NCBI GenBank assembly: GCA_963618065.1
Contig: CAVERH010000003.1
Location: 1 to 64,000, forward strand
Length of the DNA stretch: 64,000 nt
Direction: 5' to 3'
From: Suilimivivens sp963618065
GTDB taxonomy: Bacteria; Bacillota; Clostridia; Lachnospirales; Lachnospiraceae
In this document: in pieces, positions 8,136 through 17,670 of the stretch
How positions within the stretch are numbered: position 1 is the first letter of the stretch
Layout: every line of letters starts with the position of its first letter
Notes under the pieces: generated by a model
Told to the model about the DNA's origin: nothing
Seen by the model: only the letters and a program-made list of their open reading frames with translations
The model's database searches: none
Translations under genes and position numbers: made by a program

Positions 8136-8816
8136 CTAACTATAAATACGCCCACCGTTCTCAAGCTCGATAATCTGGTCTCCGGCTCCCATCAGTCCGA
8201 CATCGTGCGTCGTCATCACTACCGTAATGCCTTCCTTACGCGTCATCTCCTGAAAAATACGGGTAATCTCTGCCGCCATGGCACTGTCAAGCTCTGCCGT
8301 CGGCTCGTCCGCAAGGATCAGCTTGGGACGGTGTGCAAAGGCCCGTGCAATGGCAACACGCTGCTGTTCTCCACCGGACATCTCTGCCGGCATATGCGTC
8401 ATACGGCTTCCAAGTCCGACCATTTTCAGGCATTCTTCCACTCTTTCCTGTCGTTCCTTTGGGGATTTCACGCCACTAAGCCTCATGGAAAATTCCACAT
8501 TCTGAAAGGCATTCATCGTTGGAATCAGGGATACCGCCTGAAATACAAAGCCCATCTGCTTACGCCGCAGCTCTTCCCTATCATACTCGGACATTGCGGT
8601 AAGATCCTTTCCCTCCATACAGATTCTGCCGCTCGTCGGAAGGTCTAACGCTCCGATAATATTTAACAGCGTGGTCTTTCCGGAACCGGATCTTCCTTTC
8701 AGAATCGTAAAGGTTCCTGCTTCGATCTGCGCATCAATATCCTTCAATGCCTGAAACGTTCCTCCCGGGATCGGAAAAATCCGGTTGATCCGCTCCATCT
8801 CAATCATTACACTCAT
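8136..8816 (-). CDS. ABC transporter ATPase, LolD/MacB type
   Basis: A 226-residue ATPase with Walker A GRSGSGKTT near residue 41, the long Q-loop region of the MacB class, signature MSGGEQQR, Walker B LILADEPTAELD and switch histidine TTHD. It is one of two different ATPases for the single long permease encoded just upstream, so a heterodimeric motor is likely. AGGAGAG sits about eight bases before the ATG. Confidence 0.92.
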   Translation of the reverse strand: MSVMIEMERINRIFPIPGGTFQALKDIDAQIEAGTFTILKGRSGSGKTTLLNIIGALDLPTSGRICMEGKDLTAMSEYDREELRRKQMGFVFQAVSLIPTMNAFQNVEFSMRLSGVKSPKERQERVEECLKMVGLGSRMTHMPAEMSGGEQQRVAIARAFAHRPKLILADEPTAELDSAMAAEITRIFQEMTRKEGITVVMTTHDVGLMGAGDQIIELENGGRIYS

Positions 8817-8846
8817 TTCTTCTCTCCTGACTGTCTGACTCCTCGT

Positions 8847-11657
8847 TTACTCTTCACCCAGCTTCAGGGTATTCGTGATATTCAGCTTGAACAACAGACC
8901 AATTAATACGGCAAGGCAGACAAGTACTACCAGCAGAATCACGGCATAGAGCCGCAGCATATCCGCAGGATCCGTAATCAGCTTCATCGGAAGCACCTGA
9001 TTGGATGCCGCATAAGCAATCTGCACCATGGGAACGTACATTTTCGAAGTCAGCTTTCCGATTCCGATTCCCGCCAGAATGGAAAACACACCCGAAAAGA
9101 TCTGTTCGTTTAACAGCATATGAATCAGCTCGCCCTTGTGCATACCACAGGCACGCAGGACACCAAAGATCATTTCCCGCGACCGCACCGACATAATCCA
9201 ATAGATCAGATAGCCGACTGCACACAACAGAATCGTAACCAGAAAGCCCATGGTAAGCACCCCGTTCGTTCCCTGCAGCAGAGGATCCCGGATGGCCGCA
9301 TCCACATCCCTGCTTCTGTCCCGATACCCGGAAAGCTTCACATCATATTTCTCAATCCAGTCTGTTATTTCAGAGCTGTCGTGTCCCTCCTTTAAGGTGA
9401 TCCACACCTCGTACGGTGTCACGCCCCACTCCTGATAAAGTGTCGCATAATGGGCAACGATCATATAATGATCGTGCGAATAAGCCGTTCCGTCCGGATT
9501 CAGTCCCATACGGACCGGTTCATAGCCCGGAAAATATTCAAAAAATCCCACGATCGTTCCGGTAGCGGAATCCTTGTGGCTGTTATTAAAGGACAGGGAA
9601 TCTCCCACATCGTAGCCCAGCTTATCATGGAAATTCTGTGAAACCAGAATGCCGTTTTCTTCTACCGCCAGTTCGTTCAGCAGCTCATAATACGGGCTTC
9701 CAAGAAGTTCTTCGTCCAAGGCTGTATTTTCACCGAACTCTTTTGTATGAATACCCATGAGCGTAACGGTATCTCGCTTTCGTGAACCGGTAGAAATATA
9801 AGCCTTGTCATCGTAAATGACCCTGGTATAACTCTGTGCACAGTCCAAAGCGGCATATTTTGCATAGTCCGGCTCATAGTACATGAATTCGACATCCGGA
9901 TTCTCGGAAGCGATCGAGCCGTTATCGTTCCAGACTTCCTTAATCATCACATCCGCACCATCCAGATATTCCTGATTTTCAATCGCATTCTGCAGAATGG
10001 TCCTTGCTATAGTCGCGTGATACATTCCGAGAGAAATCGTCAGAATCAGAAACAGCATGATAAACTGCTGCTTCCGTCCGTTCTTGCGGTTTTCCATAAA
10101 GGAAGCATAGCTTGCGCTCTTCCAGTGATTCTTCCCGATCAGATAAATCAGCTGCACCAGATACGGCTGGAGCCGTAAAAACAACAGCCCTAGTCCCAAA
10201 ATAAACAGGGAGGAGCTGATATAAAGCAGGGGCTCCAACGATTCTCCCATCAGCACGCTTTCTTCGATCTGAGCTTCACTTTTATGAAACGAATAATAGC
10301 CATACAGGGAAACGGCAATCAGAATCACGTCAAGAAACAGCTTCTCCCAGAGATATTTTTTCTTAACGGCGTTCTGCTGCTTCAAATGCACAATCGTTAC
10401 CCGGCTGTGCCGGATGGCCGGAATTGTCATAATACACAGGACTGCTGCCATCGCTGCAAGCGTATACAAAAGGGCCTCTTTGCCAAACTGTACCGATAGC
10501 TGCGAATTCCCGGTAAATTCCAGAAAGCTTCTCGCCGATCCAAGCGCCCGGCTGAACGCAATGCCAAGCGGCACACCCAACGCTCCGCCAAGAATCGTCA
10601 GAAACAGGCTCTGATAAAGATATAACCGGAAAATCTGGCCGCCCGAGCTTCCACGGCTCTTGATGACCGAGATCTCGTTTTTCTCCATCTCATACATCTG
10701 TCCGGAAATCATAAACAGAAACGCCGCCAGCATAATCAGCACCGGAATCTGTAAGATCAGCAGGGTTGCTTTAATCTTCGTTTCCTTTTTGGTATAGTCC
10801 TCCAGAATGTTCTGATAAGAGGGACGATCCGTAAATCCGCAGTATGCACTGCCGGTAATCAGCTCATTCGTATAGCTCATGGCCTGCGGCACATCCGTAT
10901 AATCCATCTGTTCATAATCTGCCATGGTGAAAAACTTGCAGTTCACAGTATAGTCCTTCAGCCGTTCTCCCATGAACATGTTACGGAACAGTGCCTCATT
11001 CATGATGCAGTAGCCGCTCTTATTGCCGATATGCTCCTGCCAGTAATAATCGCTGTTATCATCCTCGTTGTAAATTCCCTTGATATAAAAACGGATCGGA
11101 GCTCCGTTTTCATCATATATGCGGTCAAAAGCATAGGTTTCTCCAAGCAGGATCTTCTGGCTGACCGCGCAGGTCTGGCTGACAATGACTTCAATGGCTC
11201 CGTCTTCTGTCAGTCCGTCTTCCGAATAAAGCTCCCCACTTACCAATTGGATATGCTCTCCGAAATCGCTCATAAATCCAAGCCGTGTCGAAATTCCGGT
11301 GACGTCATCCCGGTTCATGGTGGAGAGCGCATCGGTCTGCATCAGATAATAAAAGCAAATGGTCTGCCGTTCCGGTACACCCAGTGAATCATAATATGTT
11401 TTCATCAGGTTTTCGAGCTTCGTAACAACTGTGCCCTCATCCTTTACCTGACTGACCACGGAAAACTGCATCACCGCCGGCCACTCTGACTCCTGAAACC
11501 TTTCCTCTTCAAACTCATCCTGAAGCATTCTGGTATACGCCGCTTCCTTATACAGCGGGAAGCAGATCACAGTTGCAATCATCAGTACGCTTCCTAACAG
11601 AAGACAAAGATTCATCCATTTTTTATGCCAAAGCTTTTGCAGCATTATTCGAAACAT
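8847..11657 (-). CDS. Large FtsX/MacB-type ABC permease
   Basis: A 936-residue membrane protein. One helix lies near residues 15-35, followed by a large extracytoplasmic domain of about 270 residues. Three helices lie around residues 305-420, two more near 440-500, a second external domain spans about 540-770, and three final helices lie near 790-925. This is a duplicated FtsX domain in one chain, as in exporters of peptides, lipids or antimicrobials in Firmicutes. Substrate cannot be read from sequence. It overlaps the preceding adaptor gene by 13 bases. It needs the two ATPases downstream and probably the two lipoprotein adaptors upstream. Confidence 0.9.
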   Translation of the reverse strand: MFRIMLQKLWHKKWMNLCLLLGSVLMIATVICFPLYKEAAYTRMLQDEFEEERFQESEWPAVMQFSVVSQVKDEGTVVTKLENLMKTYYDSLGVPERQTICFYYLMQTDALSTMNRDDVTGISTRLGFMSDFGEHIQLVSGELYSEDGLTEDGAIEVIVSQTCAVSQKILLGETYAFDRIYDENGAPIRFYIKGIYNEDDNSDYYWQEHIGNKSGYCIMNEALFRNMFMGERLKDYTVNCKFFTMADYEQMDYTDVPQAMSYTNELITGSAYCGFTDRPSYQNILEDYTKKETKIKATLLILQIPVLIMLAAFLFMISGQMYEMEKNEISVIKSRGSSGGQIFRLYLYQSLFLTILGGALGVPLGIAFSRALGSARSFLEFTGNSQLSVQFGKEALLYTLAAMAAVLCIMTIPAIRHSRVTIVHLKQQNAVKKKYLWEKLFLDVILIAVSLYGYYSFHKSEAQIEESVLMGESLEPLLYISSSLFILGLGLLFLRLQPYLVQLIYLIGKNHWKSASYASFMENRKNGRKQQFIMLFLILTISLGMYHATIARTILQNAIENQEYLDGADVMIKEVWNDNGSIASENPDVEFMYYEPDYAKYAALDCAQSYTRVIYDDKAYISTGSRKRDTVTLMGIHTKEFGENTALDEELLGSPYYELLNELAVEENGILVSQNFHDKLGYDVGDSLSFNNSHKDSATGTIVGFFEYFPGYEPVRMGLNPDGTAYSHDHYMIVAHYATLYQEWGVTPYEVWITLKEGHDSSEITDWIEKYDVKLSGYRDRSRDVDAAIRDPLLQGTNGVLTMGFLVTILLCAVGYLIYWIMSVRSREMIFGVLRACGMHKGELIHMLLNEQIFSGVFSILAGIGIGKLTSKMYVPMVQIAYAASNQVLPMKLITDPADMLRLYAVILLVVLVCLAVLIGLLFKLNITNTLKLGEE

Positions 11658-13786
11658 ATTTCCATTCCTTCCGTTAAGCCTTCTGCAACTCCATAATTGA
11701 TCTGATCCGAACCGCAGGGCACAAATCCCACGTAGGCTGCGCCGCCATTGTCCGTACGCACCTTCACATAGGTCTGTCCCTTCATTCTGGTAACTGCCTT
11801 TTTCGGAATCAGTAATACATTTTCGATCTGTCTTGCCGTACAGGATACCGTAAGACGGCTCTTATTCCATAAACCGCCGGAGGTTTCTGCACTTAACTCC
11901 ATATTCCCGATATCCTCTGCCGGAAGTTCAATCAGGACATCTTCAGACTGCAGCTCTGTGCTTAAGGCTGTGCCATGATAGGTGACAACGGTTCCTGTCG
12001 TCTCCTGTTCCTTCCCCTCAAGATCGGTATAAGTAACTGCGACCTCCATACCGTAATTCAGCAGGTTTCCCTCATCCTTCACGGTCACATAGCAGTGATC
12101 CGCCCTGGCAATCTGGAATAAGGCTTCTTCTTTGGCAAGCTGCTTTTCCCCGGTATAATCCGGCATCGCAATCACTACACCGTCCACCGGTGCCGTGAGC
12201 TGCGTAACCGCATAATCGGACTGCATCTGTGCAATCTCTTCCTGGAGCTTATTCTCTTCCTTCTGTAAATGCGCAAGCTCCCGGCTTAACTGCTTCTTCA
12301 AAAGCCGATCCTTTTCCTTGCTGCTTTTTTCCTGTAAATCAGCCTTTCGCTGCTCAATCCGCTCTGTTCTCGTTACCTTCGTCTGTAAGGCCACCTCATC
12401 CGGCACAACGTAAACATTGGCAAGAGCCTCTCCCTTTTTCACCTGCTGGTTGTTGTGTACCAGACTTTCCACGAAATAGCAGGTGCCGTATTCAACCGGA
12501 TTCTTAACCACCTCATAAGAAGGAAAATAAAGATACCCTGCAGCTTCAAAGGAGGTTGCAAGACTTCCCTTTTCAAGCTTCATGGTTTCCTTATCGGCCT
12601 TCACGATTCCCGGAGAAAATACCTGATCTCCCTCGGATAATCCGGAAACAATTTCCGTATAGATTCCGTCTGACATTCCGATTTCAACCGGTGTGTAAAT
12701 GCTGGTCTCTCCATCCATACGGTAGACAAAGTTCCCTCCGGCATCCTTATGAACGGCATCGCTTGTCACGGACAGTACATGCTCGGCCTTATCACTGACG
12801 CGGATGACCACGCCATAATCTCCAATAGCAATCTCCTGCGCATCATCCTGAAAGGCAAAGGTTGCATAGAGGCTGTCCTGGTTACGAATCCGTTTATTAT
12901 ATTCCTCTGCCTTCATGGGCTCATAGGTAATCTCATAACGCTTCCCATCAAAGAACGCATAGATGTCCTTTGCATGATTGACGTCGGCTTTACTGATAAA
13001 ATCACAGTGAAGCTTCCGGCTGCTCAAATCTCCAACCGCAGCTACTGCGCTTCTTGCACTGAGAAAATCCCCATAGCTTAAATAGGAAATGGCTACCACC
13101 GTACCTGCTGCCGTTGCTTTCAGAATGGTCTTTTCTTTCTTATCCTGTAACCGTCCGAGTTCAGAAAGAGCATAATCATGATCCAGTTCATAAAGTTCAT
13201 TCTGCTGCTTTAACTGCTCCTGAAGCTGATTCACTTCCACGGTAACATCCTGATATTTGACTCCATAACCGGCAAATTCTGCCTGCCGGTCATCCCGGTT
13301 TTGATATTCCTCACAAAGCCGCTTGTAAAACGCCTGATCCTCTAACGGCTTTTCGAGACTTTCCTTCATAATCTCAACCGCTTCCTCGTGATCCTTCTCC
13401 TCATCCTCTATGGATTCCTGCTTTTCCTCGATCTGCTTTTCCAGATCTCCGGTATCTCCGTAAATCAGAGGGCTCCCGGCCTGTACCGTTTCTCCCGGCA
13501 GCATTCCGTAGGAAGCAAAGGTCTGATTGGTGGAATAAGCATATTCTTTCGTATCGAAGTCCACGGCAGCCGGATAAATCTCTGCTTTATACAGATTCCG
13601 GTAAGTGACTGCTTCATAGTTACCTGCTGCCCCTTCCGGCTCTAACAGGGTTACCTCACTTTCCCCGTCTTCCTGCATCCTGACATTTCCCGACACCTGT
13701 GTACTGCCGGCACATCCTGTAACGATGAGCATCAGGCAGCACCAGGCAGTCATTGTTTTTAAGATTTTGCTGTTTCTGCTCATCAT
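11645..13786 (-). CDS. HlyD/MacA-like lipoprotein adaptor (large)
   Basis: The 713-residue protein starts with a lipoprotein signal (hydrophobic stretch then VTGC near residue 25), so it should be anchored outside the membrane. It holds two copies of the adaptor pattern. The first lipoyl-like half (GETVQAGSPL) and coiled-coil hairpin lie at about residues 95-250. The second lipoyl half (QQVKKGEALANVY) and a coil rich in Lys/Glu/Gln lie at about 445-545, followed by beta-barrel segments to the end. It may thus be a fused pair of membrane-fusion proteins. It overlaps its neighbour by four bases and the permease by 13. Confidence 0.82.
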   Translation of the reverse strand: MMSRNSKILKTMTAWCCLMLIVTGCAGSTQVSGNVRMQEDGESEVTLLEPEGAAGNYEAVTYRNLYKAEIYPAAVDFDTKEYAYSTNQTFASYGMLPGETVQAGSPLIYGDTGDLEKQIEEKQESIEDEEKDHEEAVEIMKESLEKPLEDQAFYKRLCEEYQNRDDRQAEFAGYGVKYQDVTVEVNQLQEQLKQQNELYELDHDYALSELGRLQDKKEKTILKATAAGTVVAISYLSYGDFLSARSAVAAVGDLSSRKLHCDFISKADVNHAKDIYAFFDGKRYEITYEPMKAEEYNKRIRNQDSLYATFAFQDDAQEIAIGDYGVVIRVSDKAEHVLSVTSDAVHKDAGGNFVYRMDGETSIYTPVEIGMSDGIYTEIVSGLSEGDQVFSPGIVKADKETMKLEKGSLATSFEAAGYLYFPSYEVVKNPVEYGTCYFVESLVHNNQQVKKGEALANVYVVPDEVALQTKVTRTERIEQRKADLQEKSSKEKDRLLKKQLSRELAHLQKEENKLQEEIAQMQSDYAVTQLTAPVDGVVIAMPDYTGEKQLAKEEALFQIARADHCYVTVKDEGNLLNYGMEVAVTYTDLEGKEQETTGTVVTYHGTALSTELQSEDVLIELPAEDIGNMELSAETSGGLWNKSRLTVSCTARQIENVLLIPKKAVTRMKGQTYVKVRTDNGGAAYVGFVPCGSDQINYGVAEGLTEGMEICFE

Positions 13787-14883
13787 TGCAAAATTACCTT
13801 CTCTCCTTCCTGAATACCTGACAGGATCTCGGTATACTCGTCTCCTTTTAATCCGGCTTCCACATAGACCATCTGCCGCATGCCGTCTTCATCCGTCATA
13901 TAGACATAATCCTTGCCGTCGGCATTATGTACCGCGCTCTTCGGCACACGAAGCACATGGTCCTTCTCTTCCATCACCAGCAGAAGATTTCCGGTTGCTC
14001 CCACCTCCAGAACCGCCCCTTCCGGCTGTTCCTCAATCGAGAACAACTGTTTTTCTCCCCACTGTTCCATATCATAAGGCAAAAGCACGTAATCGCCCTT
14101 CCCATTCCCGGTTGTGATCGTCATGGATACCGGCTCTCCGGCTTTGAAATAATCGCTGTATTCCGGCTTTTCCAGTTCAAACAGACATTCCGATGTGTCG
14201 ATAATCGTCATAATCGGATCATCCTTCACACAGACGCTTCCCTCCAGATCCCGTTCTACTGAAGAGATCGTTCCGTCGATCTGTGCATAAACGTGACTTT
14301 CCTCCTGCTCCCTGTGAAGGACGGCAAGCTCTGCCTCATCCAATGCAATAGCATCGGAATAATCCTCACGCAGATAGCGGTACTCCTGTTCGATTTCTGC
14401 AAGCTGCTTCTCCTTCTCTACCCAGTCACTGCTTTTCTGTTCGGTGTGATAGGTATACTGCACATTAAGCGCATCAATCGCATTCTGCAGGTTCCTCTCA
14501 TTCTGATCCAGCAGGAGTTTCTGCCTTGCAAGGTGATATTCTGTTTTTGCAATATTTTCTTCCAGTCCGTCTGTCACAAGAGAGGCCAACAGATCTCCCT
14601 TCTGAACGGTATCTCCGATATTCACATAGACCTGGTCAATGGTCTTTCCGCTGACCGAAAAGCTGACCTCCTGATCCTCTACCTGCCGGTAGGTACACAG
14701 AAGCTTTTCGCTCAAAACCACTTCCCCGTAATCCGCTGCAACGGTTTCAAAGAGTACCTGCTCCGTTTCGGGCTCCAGCATCACCTGTGTTTCCTGTACG
14801 GCTCCCTGTCCGCACGCAGTCAGCAATACCTCCGTAAGAAGGAACAGACTGCCCGCCCACACTTGCTTTCTTCTTTTCCTCAT
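13783..14883 (-). CDS. HlyD/MacA-like lipoprotein adaptor
   Basis: A 366-residue lipoprotein with basic start, hydrophobic segment and LTAC lipobox near residue 24. It then has a lipoyl half-motif (GDTVQKGDLLASL), a short coiled-coil hairpin (about 112-200) and beta-barrel/C-terminal domains ending LSGIQEGEKVILQ, typical of MacA/YknX adaptors. It is the first gene of the exporter operon. With the second adaptor the system has two different anchored adaptors, which is unusual. Confidence 0.85.
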   Translation of the reverse strand: MRKRRKQVWAGSLFLLTEVLLTACGQGAVQETQVMLEPETEQVLFETVAADYGEVVLSEKLLCTYRQVEDQEVSFSVSGKTIDQVYVNIGDTVQKGDLLASLVTDGLEENIAKTEYHLARQKLLLDQNERNLQNAIDALNVQYTYHTEQKSSDWVEKEKQLAEIEQEYRYLREDYSDAIALDEAELAVLHREQEESHVYAQIDGTISSVERDLEGSVCVKDDPIMTIIDTSECLFELEKPEYSDYFKAGEPVSMTITTGNGKGDYVLLPYDMEQWGEKQLFSIEEQPEGAVLEVGATGNLLLVMEEKDHVLRVPKSAVHNADGKDYVYMTDEDGMRQMVYVEAGLKGDEYTEILSGIQEGEKVILQ

Positions 14884-14904
14884 AGCTGCCTTCCCATATT
14901 TAAC

Positions 14905-14926
14905 AAAGGCGGGAAATCCCGCCTTT
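14905..14926. terminator. Terminator between the aminotransferase and exporter operons
   Basis: A perfect 9-bp stem (14905-14913 with 14918-14926) with a four-base loop, just after the aminotransferase stop. A short T-rich run follows on both strands. It should end the aminotransferase transcript and separate it from the exporter operon. Confidence 0.75.
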
Positions 14927-14928
14927 CT

Positions 14929-16101
14929 TTATTTCTTCTCTTCACGAAGCCGTTTGATAAATGCCGCAATCTTTTCCATTGCAATCTGCAGGTTTTCCAA
15001 CGAATATGCATAGGAGATTCGTAAGAAGCCTTCTCCGCAGTCTCCGAATGCCGTACCCGGTACAACTGCAACCTTTTCTTCCCTTAAGAGCCGTTCTGCA
15101 AATTCATCACTCGTCATGCCAAACTCCTTAATGCAGGGGAATACATAAAAGGCTCCATAAGGCTCGAAGCACTGCAGCCCCATTTCCTTAAAGGCATGCA
15201 TTAAATATCTTCTTCTCTGATTGTACGCCTCACGCATCATGGCGACATCCTCATCCCCGTTCTTCAATGCTTCCACGGCAGCATACTGGCTTGTCGTGGG
15301 TGCGCACATAATTGCAAACTGATGAATCTTCAGCATCTGCTGCAGGATTGTTTCCGGAGCAGCTGCATAACCCAGCCTCCATCCGGTCATCGCATAAGCC
15401 TTGGAAAATCCATTGATTAATACGGTTCTCTCCTGCATTCCCGGAAGGCTGACGATGGAAACATGCTTCTCTTTATAGGTAAGCTCTGCATAAATCTCAT
15501 CAGAAATAATGAAGATATCCTTCTCACGGATGACTTCTGCGATCTCTTCGAGGTCCTTTTTCTCCATGATGGCTCCGGTCGGATTATTCGGGAACGGAAG
15601 GATTAACACCTTCGTCTTGTCGGTAATCGCATCACGCAGCTCCTGTGCGGTCAGCCGGAACTCGTTCTCTTCCTTAAGCTCAATAATCACCGGCTTTGCA
15701 TTGGCGAGAATCGCGCACGGCTCATAGGAAACGTAGCTGGGCTGCGGGATCAGCACCTCTTCTCCCGGATTAATCATGGCACGGAGTGCAATGTCAATCG
15801 CCTCCGATCCACCTACAGTTACAATAACCTCCTTCATCGGATCATAGGTAACACCCTGCGTCCTCTGAAGATATGCGGCAATCTCCTGACGTAATTCCTT
15901 AAGACCGGTATTCGAGGTATAAAAGGTACGTCCCTTTTCAAGGGAATAAATACCCTCATCACGGATATGCCACGGGGTGTCAAAATCGGGCTCGCCCACA
16001 CCTAACGAAATGGCATCATCCATTTCACTTACAATGTCAAAAAATTTACGGATACCCGAAGGTTTAATCTCTACAATTCTGTCGGATAACGGATTTCTCA
16101 T
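14929..16101 (-). CDS. Class I/II pyridoxal-phosphate aminotransferase
   Basis: A 390-residue fold-type I enzyme. The PLP-lysine block NGFSKAYAMTGWRLGY lies near residues 230-245. The PNNPTG motif is at about 177-182, and the conserved arginine of the FLRISYA block that binds the substrate carboxylate is near the C-terminus. It belongs to the AspC/PatA-like group. Likely substrates are aspartate, aromatic or branched-chain amino acids, which cannot be told apart here. Its ATG overlaps the Lrp-type gene by four bases, so the regulator and enzyme are coupled and probably sense the same amino acid. Confidence 0.9.
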   Translation of the reverse strand: MRNPLSDRIVEIKPSGIRKFFDIVSEMDDAISLGVGEPDFDTPWHIRDEGIYSLEKGRTFYTSNTGLKELRQEIAAYLQRTQGVTYDPMKEVIVTVGGSEAIDIALRAMINPGEEVLIPQPSYVSYEPCAILANAKPVIIELKEENEFRLTAQELRDAITDKTKVLILPFPNNPTGAIMEKKDLEEIAEVIREKDIFIISDEIYAELTYKEKHVSIVSLPGMQERTVLINGFSKAYAMTGWRLGYAAAPETILQQMLKIHQFAIMCAPTTSQYAAVEALKNGDEDVAMMREAYNQRRRYLMHAFKEMGLQCFEPYGAFYVFPCIKEFGMTSDEFAERLLREEKVAVVPGTAFGDCGEGFLRISYAYSLENLQIAMEKIAAFIKRLREEKK

Positions 16102-16580
16102 GGCGTAATCATCTCCCTTGTGTCTTCATATTTTTTGCCTAAAATCGTTCCATGATCCTTGTATTTCTTAAGAATAAAGTGGGTAGCGGTGCTCAGCACA
16201 CCATCCAGTGTGGATAACTTATCGGACACGAAGCTCGAAACCTGCTTTAAGGACTTGCCCTCAAGAGATACCAGCAGATCATAGCCTCCGGAAATCAGAT
16301 AGACACTGTTTACCTCCGGATACTTGTAAATGCGCTCTGCCAGATTGTCAAAGCCCTGACCTCTCTGCGGCGTAATGCGTACCTCGATCAATGCGGTTAC
16401 CTTCTCAATATCGGTCTTTTCCCAGTCAATCATGGTGTGGTAACCACAGATAATCCCCTCATCTTCTAATGCCTTCAGTTCATTGGCGACATCAATTTCT
16501 TCCGCGCCAAGGATCACCGCCAGCTCCTTTACGGAGATGCGGCTGTTCTTTTCAATAATGGCTAAAATCTGTTCTCTCAT
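16098..16580 (-). CDS. Lrp/AsnC family transcription regulator
   Basis: About 160 residues. An N-terminal winged helix-turn-helix (ISVKELAVILGAEEIDVANELKAL) is followed by the RAM/AsnC ligand-binding domain with its glycine turn VYLISGGYDLLV. These proteins bind amino acids and change oligomeric state. The ATG at 16580 and a GTG one codon earlier are both possible; GGAGGAATT lies upstream. It sits in a three-gene operon between an AIR-synthase-like gene and the aminotransferase, so local control of that operon is likely. Confidence 0.9.
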   Translation of the reverse strand: MREQILAIIEKNSRISVKELAVILGAEEIDVANELKALEDEGIICGYHTMIDWEKTDIEKVTALIEVRITPQRGQGFDNLAERIYKYPEVNSVYLISGGYDLLVSLEGKSLKQVSSFVSDKLSTLDGVLSTATHFILKKYKDHGTILGKKYEDTREMITP

Positions 16581-16616
16581 CACTTCTCAATTCCTCCTGA
16601 TTACTATTTATTTTCC

Positions 16617-17594
16617 TTATTCAAACACCCTGTAAATCTCATCCTGTCCCGGTTTATCCAGGAAACGTACCTCTTCCTCATTGCAGACGATCTTGTCATT
16701 GCCTGCATTGGTTGATCCGATACAGACCGCCGGAATTCCATGCTCCGCAAGCTCTTCAAGCAGTGCCTCTCCGTCTGTCGTAACCATGAGAAGTGCTCCT
16801 CCTGATATAAGCTGGTACGGATTCACCTCAAGGCATTCACAGATCTCAACCGTTTCCTGTAAAATGGGAATTTTCTTTAAATCTACATTCAGTCCAACGC
16901 CTATCTGCCGGGAAAGCTCCCACAATGCACCGAAGATTCCGCCCTGATGCAGGTCGTGCATTGCATAAACGCCGGACTTCACCGCTATGGCGGCCTCCTT
17001 CCTCACCGACAAATGCTCTGCGCATTCCGCTGCTCCTGAAAGAAAGCTCTGCGCGTAGGACCTTTGCAGCTTTTCACGTTCCGTTTCGAGTAAAATTGCC
17101 GTACCCTCCACCGCCGCAAATTTACTCATAACAATATCATACTCTTTTGAAGGGCTTTCGTATACCCTCTTTTGTTTCAAATATCCAAAAGCGGTCACAC
17201 TGATTACCGGAGCACTTACCCGGCTGCTGATTTCGGTATGTCCGCCGGAAATCTGGATGGAGAGCTCCTTACAGGTATCATCAATTTCACGCATCAGCTC
17301 CTGTAATGCTTTTTCCTCCAGTGACTCCGGAAGGGTAAGCGCCAGTGAAATTCCAACAGTCTGTGCTCCTGCTGCCGCCAGATTATTATCCGCGGCATAA
17401 ACTGCCAGCCTTCCCGCATCCCTTACCGGTAAAGCAACGGTCTGTGTCGTTGTCACCAGTGACGCTTCCTTCCATGAGAAAAAGGCACAGTCCTGTCCCA
17501 GTGCTGCACCCTTTTGCATTTCTTCTCTATAAGTTCCGATCCTTCGTAACACGGAACGCTTTAAACAATTCTCTGTCAGTTTCCCTTGTTTCAT
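16617..17594 (-). CDS. AIR synthase (PurM/HypE)-like protein
   Basis: The 325-residue protein has the two-domain PurM layout: an N-terminal half with AADNNLAAAGAQTVGISLALTLP, the middle ISGGHTEISSRV, and the C-terminal HDLHQGGIFGALWEL and NPYQLISGGALLMV blocks. The family includes PurM, PurL, SelD, ThiL and HypE, all ATP enzymes making acyl or phosphoryl intermediates. The layout is nearest to the HypE-like/AIR-synthase-related group. No hydrogenase genes are nearby and the HypE C-terminal cysteine tail is missing, so the reaction is unknown. It leads the operon with the Lrp regulator and aminotransferase. Confidence 0.72.
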   Translation of the reverse strand: MKQGKLTENCLKRSVLRRIGTYREEMQKGAALGQDCAFFSWKEASLVTTTQTVALPVRDAGRLAVYAADNNLAAAGAQTVGISLALTLPESLEEKALQELMREIDDTCKELSIQISGGHTEISSRVSAPVISVTAFGYLKQKRVYESPSKEYDIVMSKFAAVEGTAILLETEREKLQRSYAQSFLSGAAECAEHLSVRKEAAIAVKSGVYAMHDLHQGGIFGALWELSRQIGVGLNVDLKKIPILQETVEICECLEVNPYQLISGGALLMVTTDGEALLEELAEHGIPAVCIGSTNAGNDKIVCNEEEVRFLDKPGQDEIYRVFE

Positions 17595-17670
17595 CCCGAT
17601 TGACCCTGTATATTGCTTATTTTCTGTGCCTGTAATGTACTGTGGTTTTCAGAGCAAGTGCCAGAAACAC

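Noticed and set aside
17653..17670. Short inverted repeat (AAGTG/CACTT) after the VanW gene
   Set aside because: Only a five-base stem and no clear T-tract; too weak to list as a terminator.
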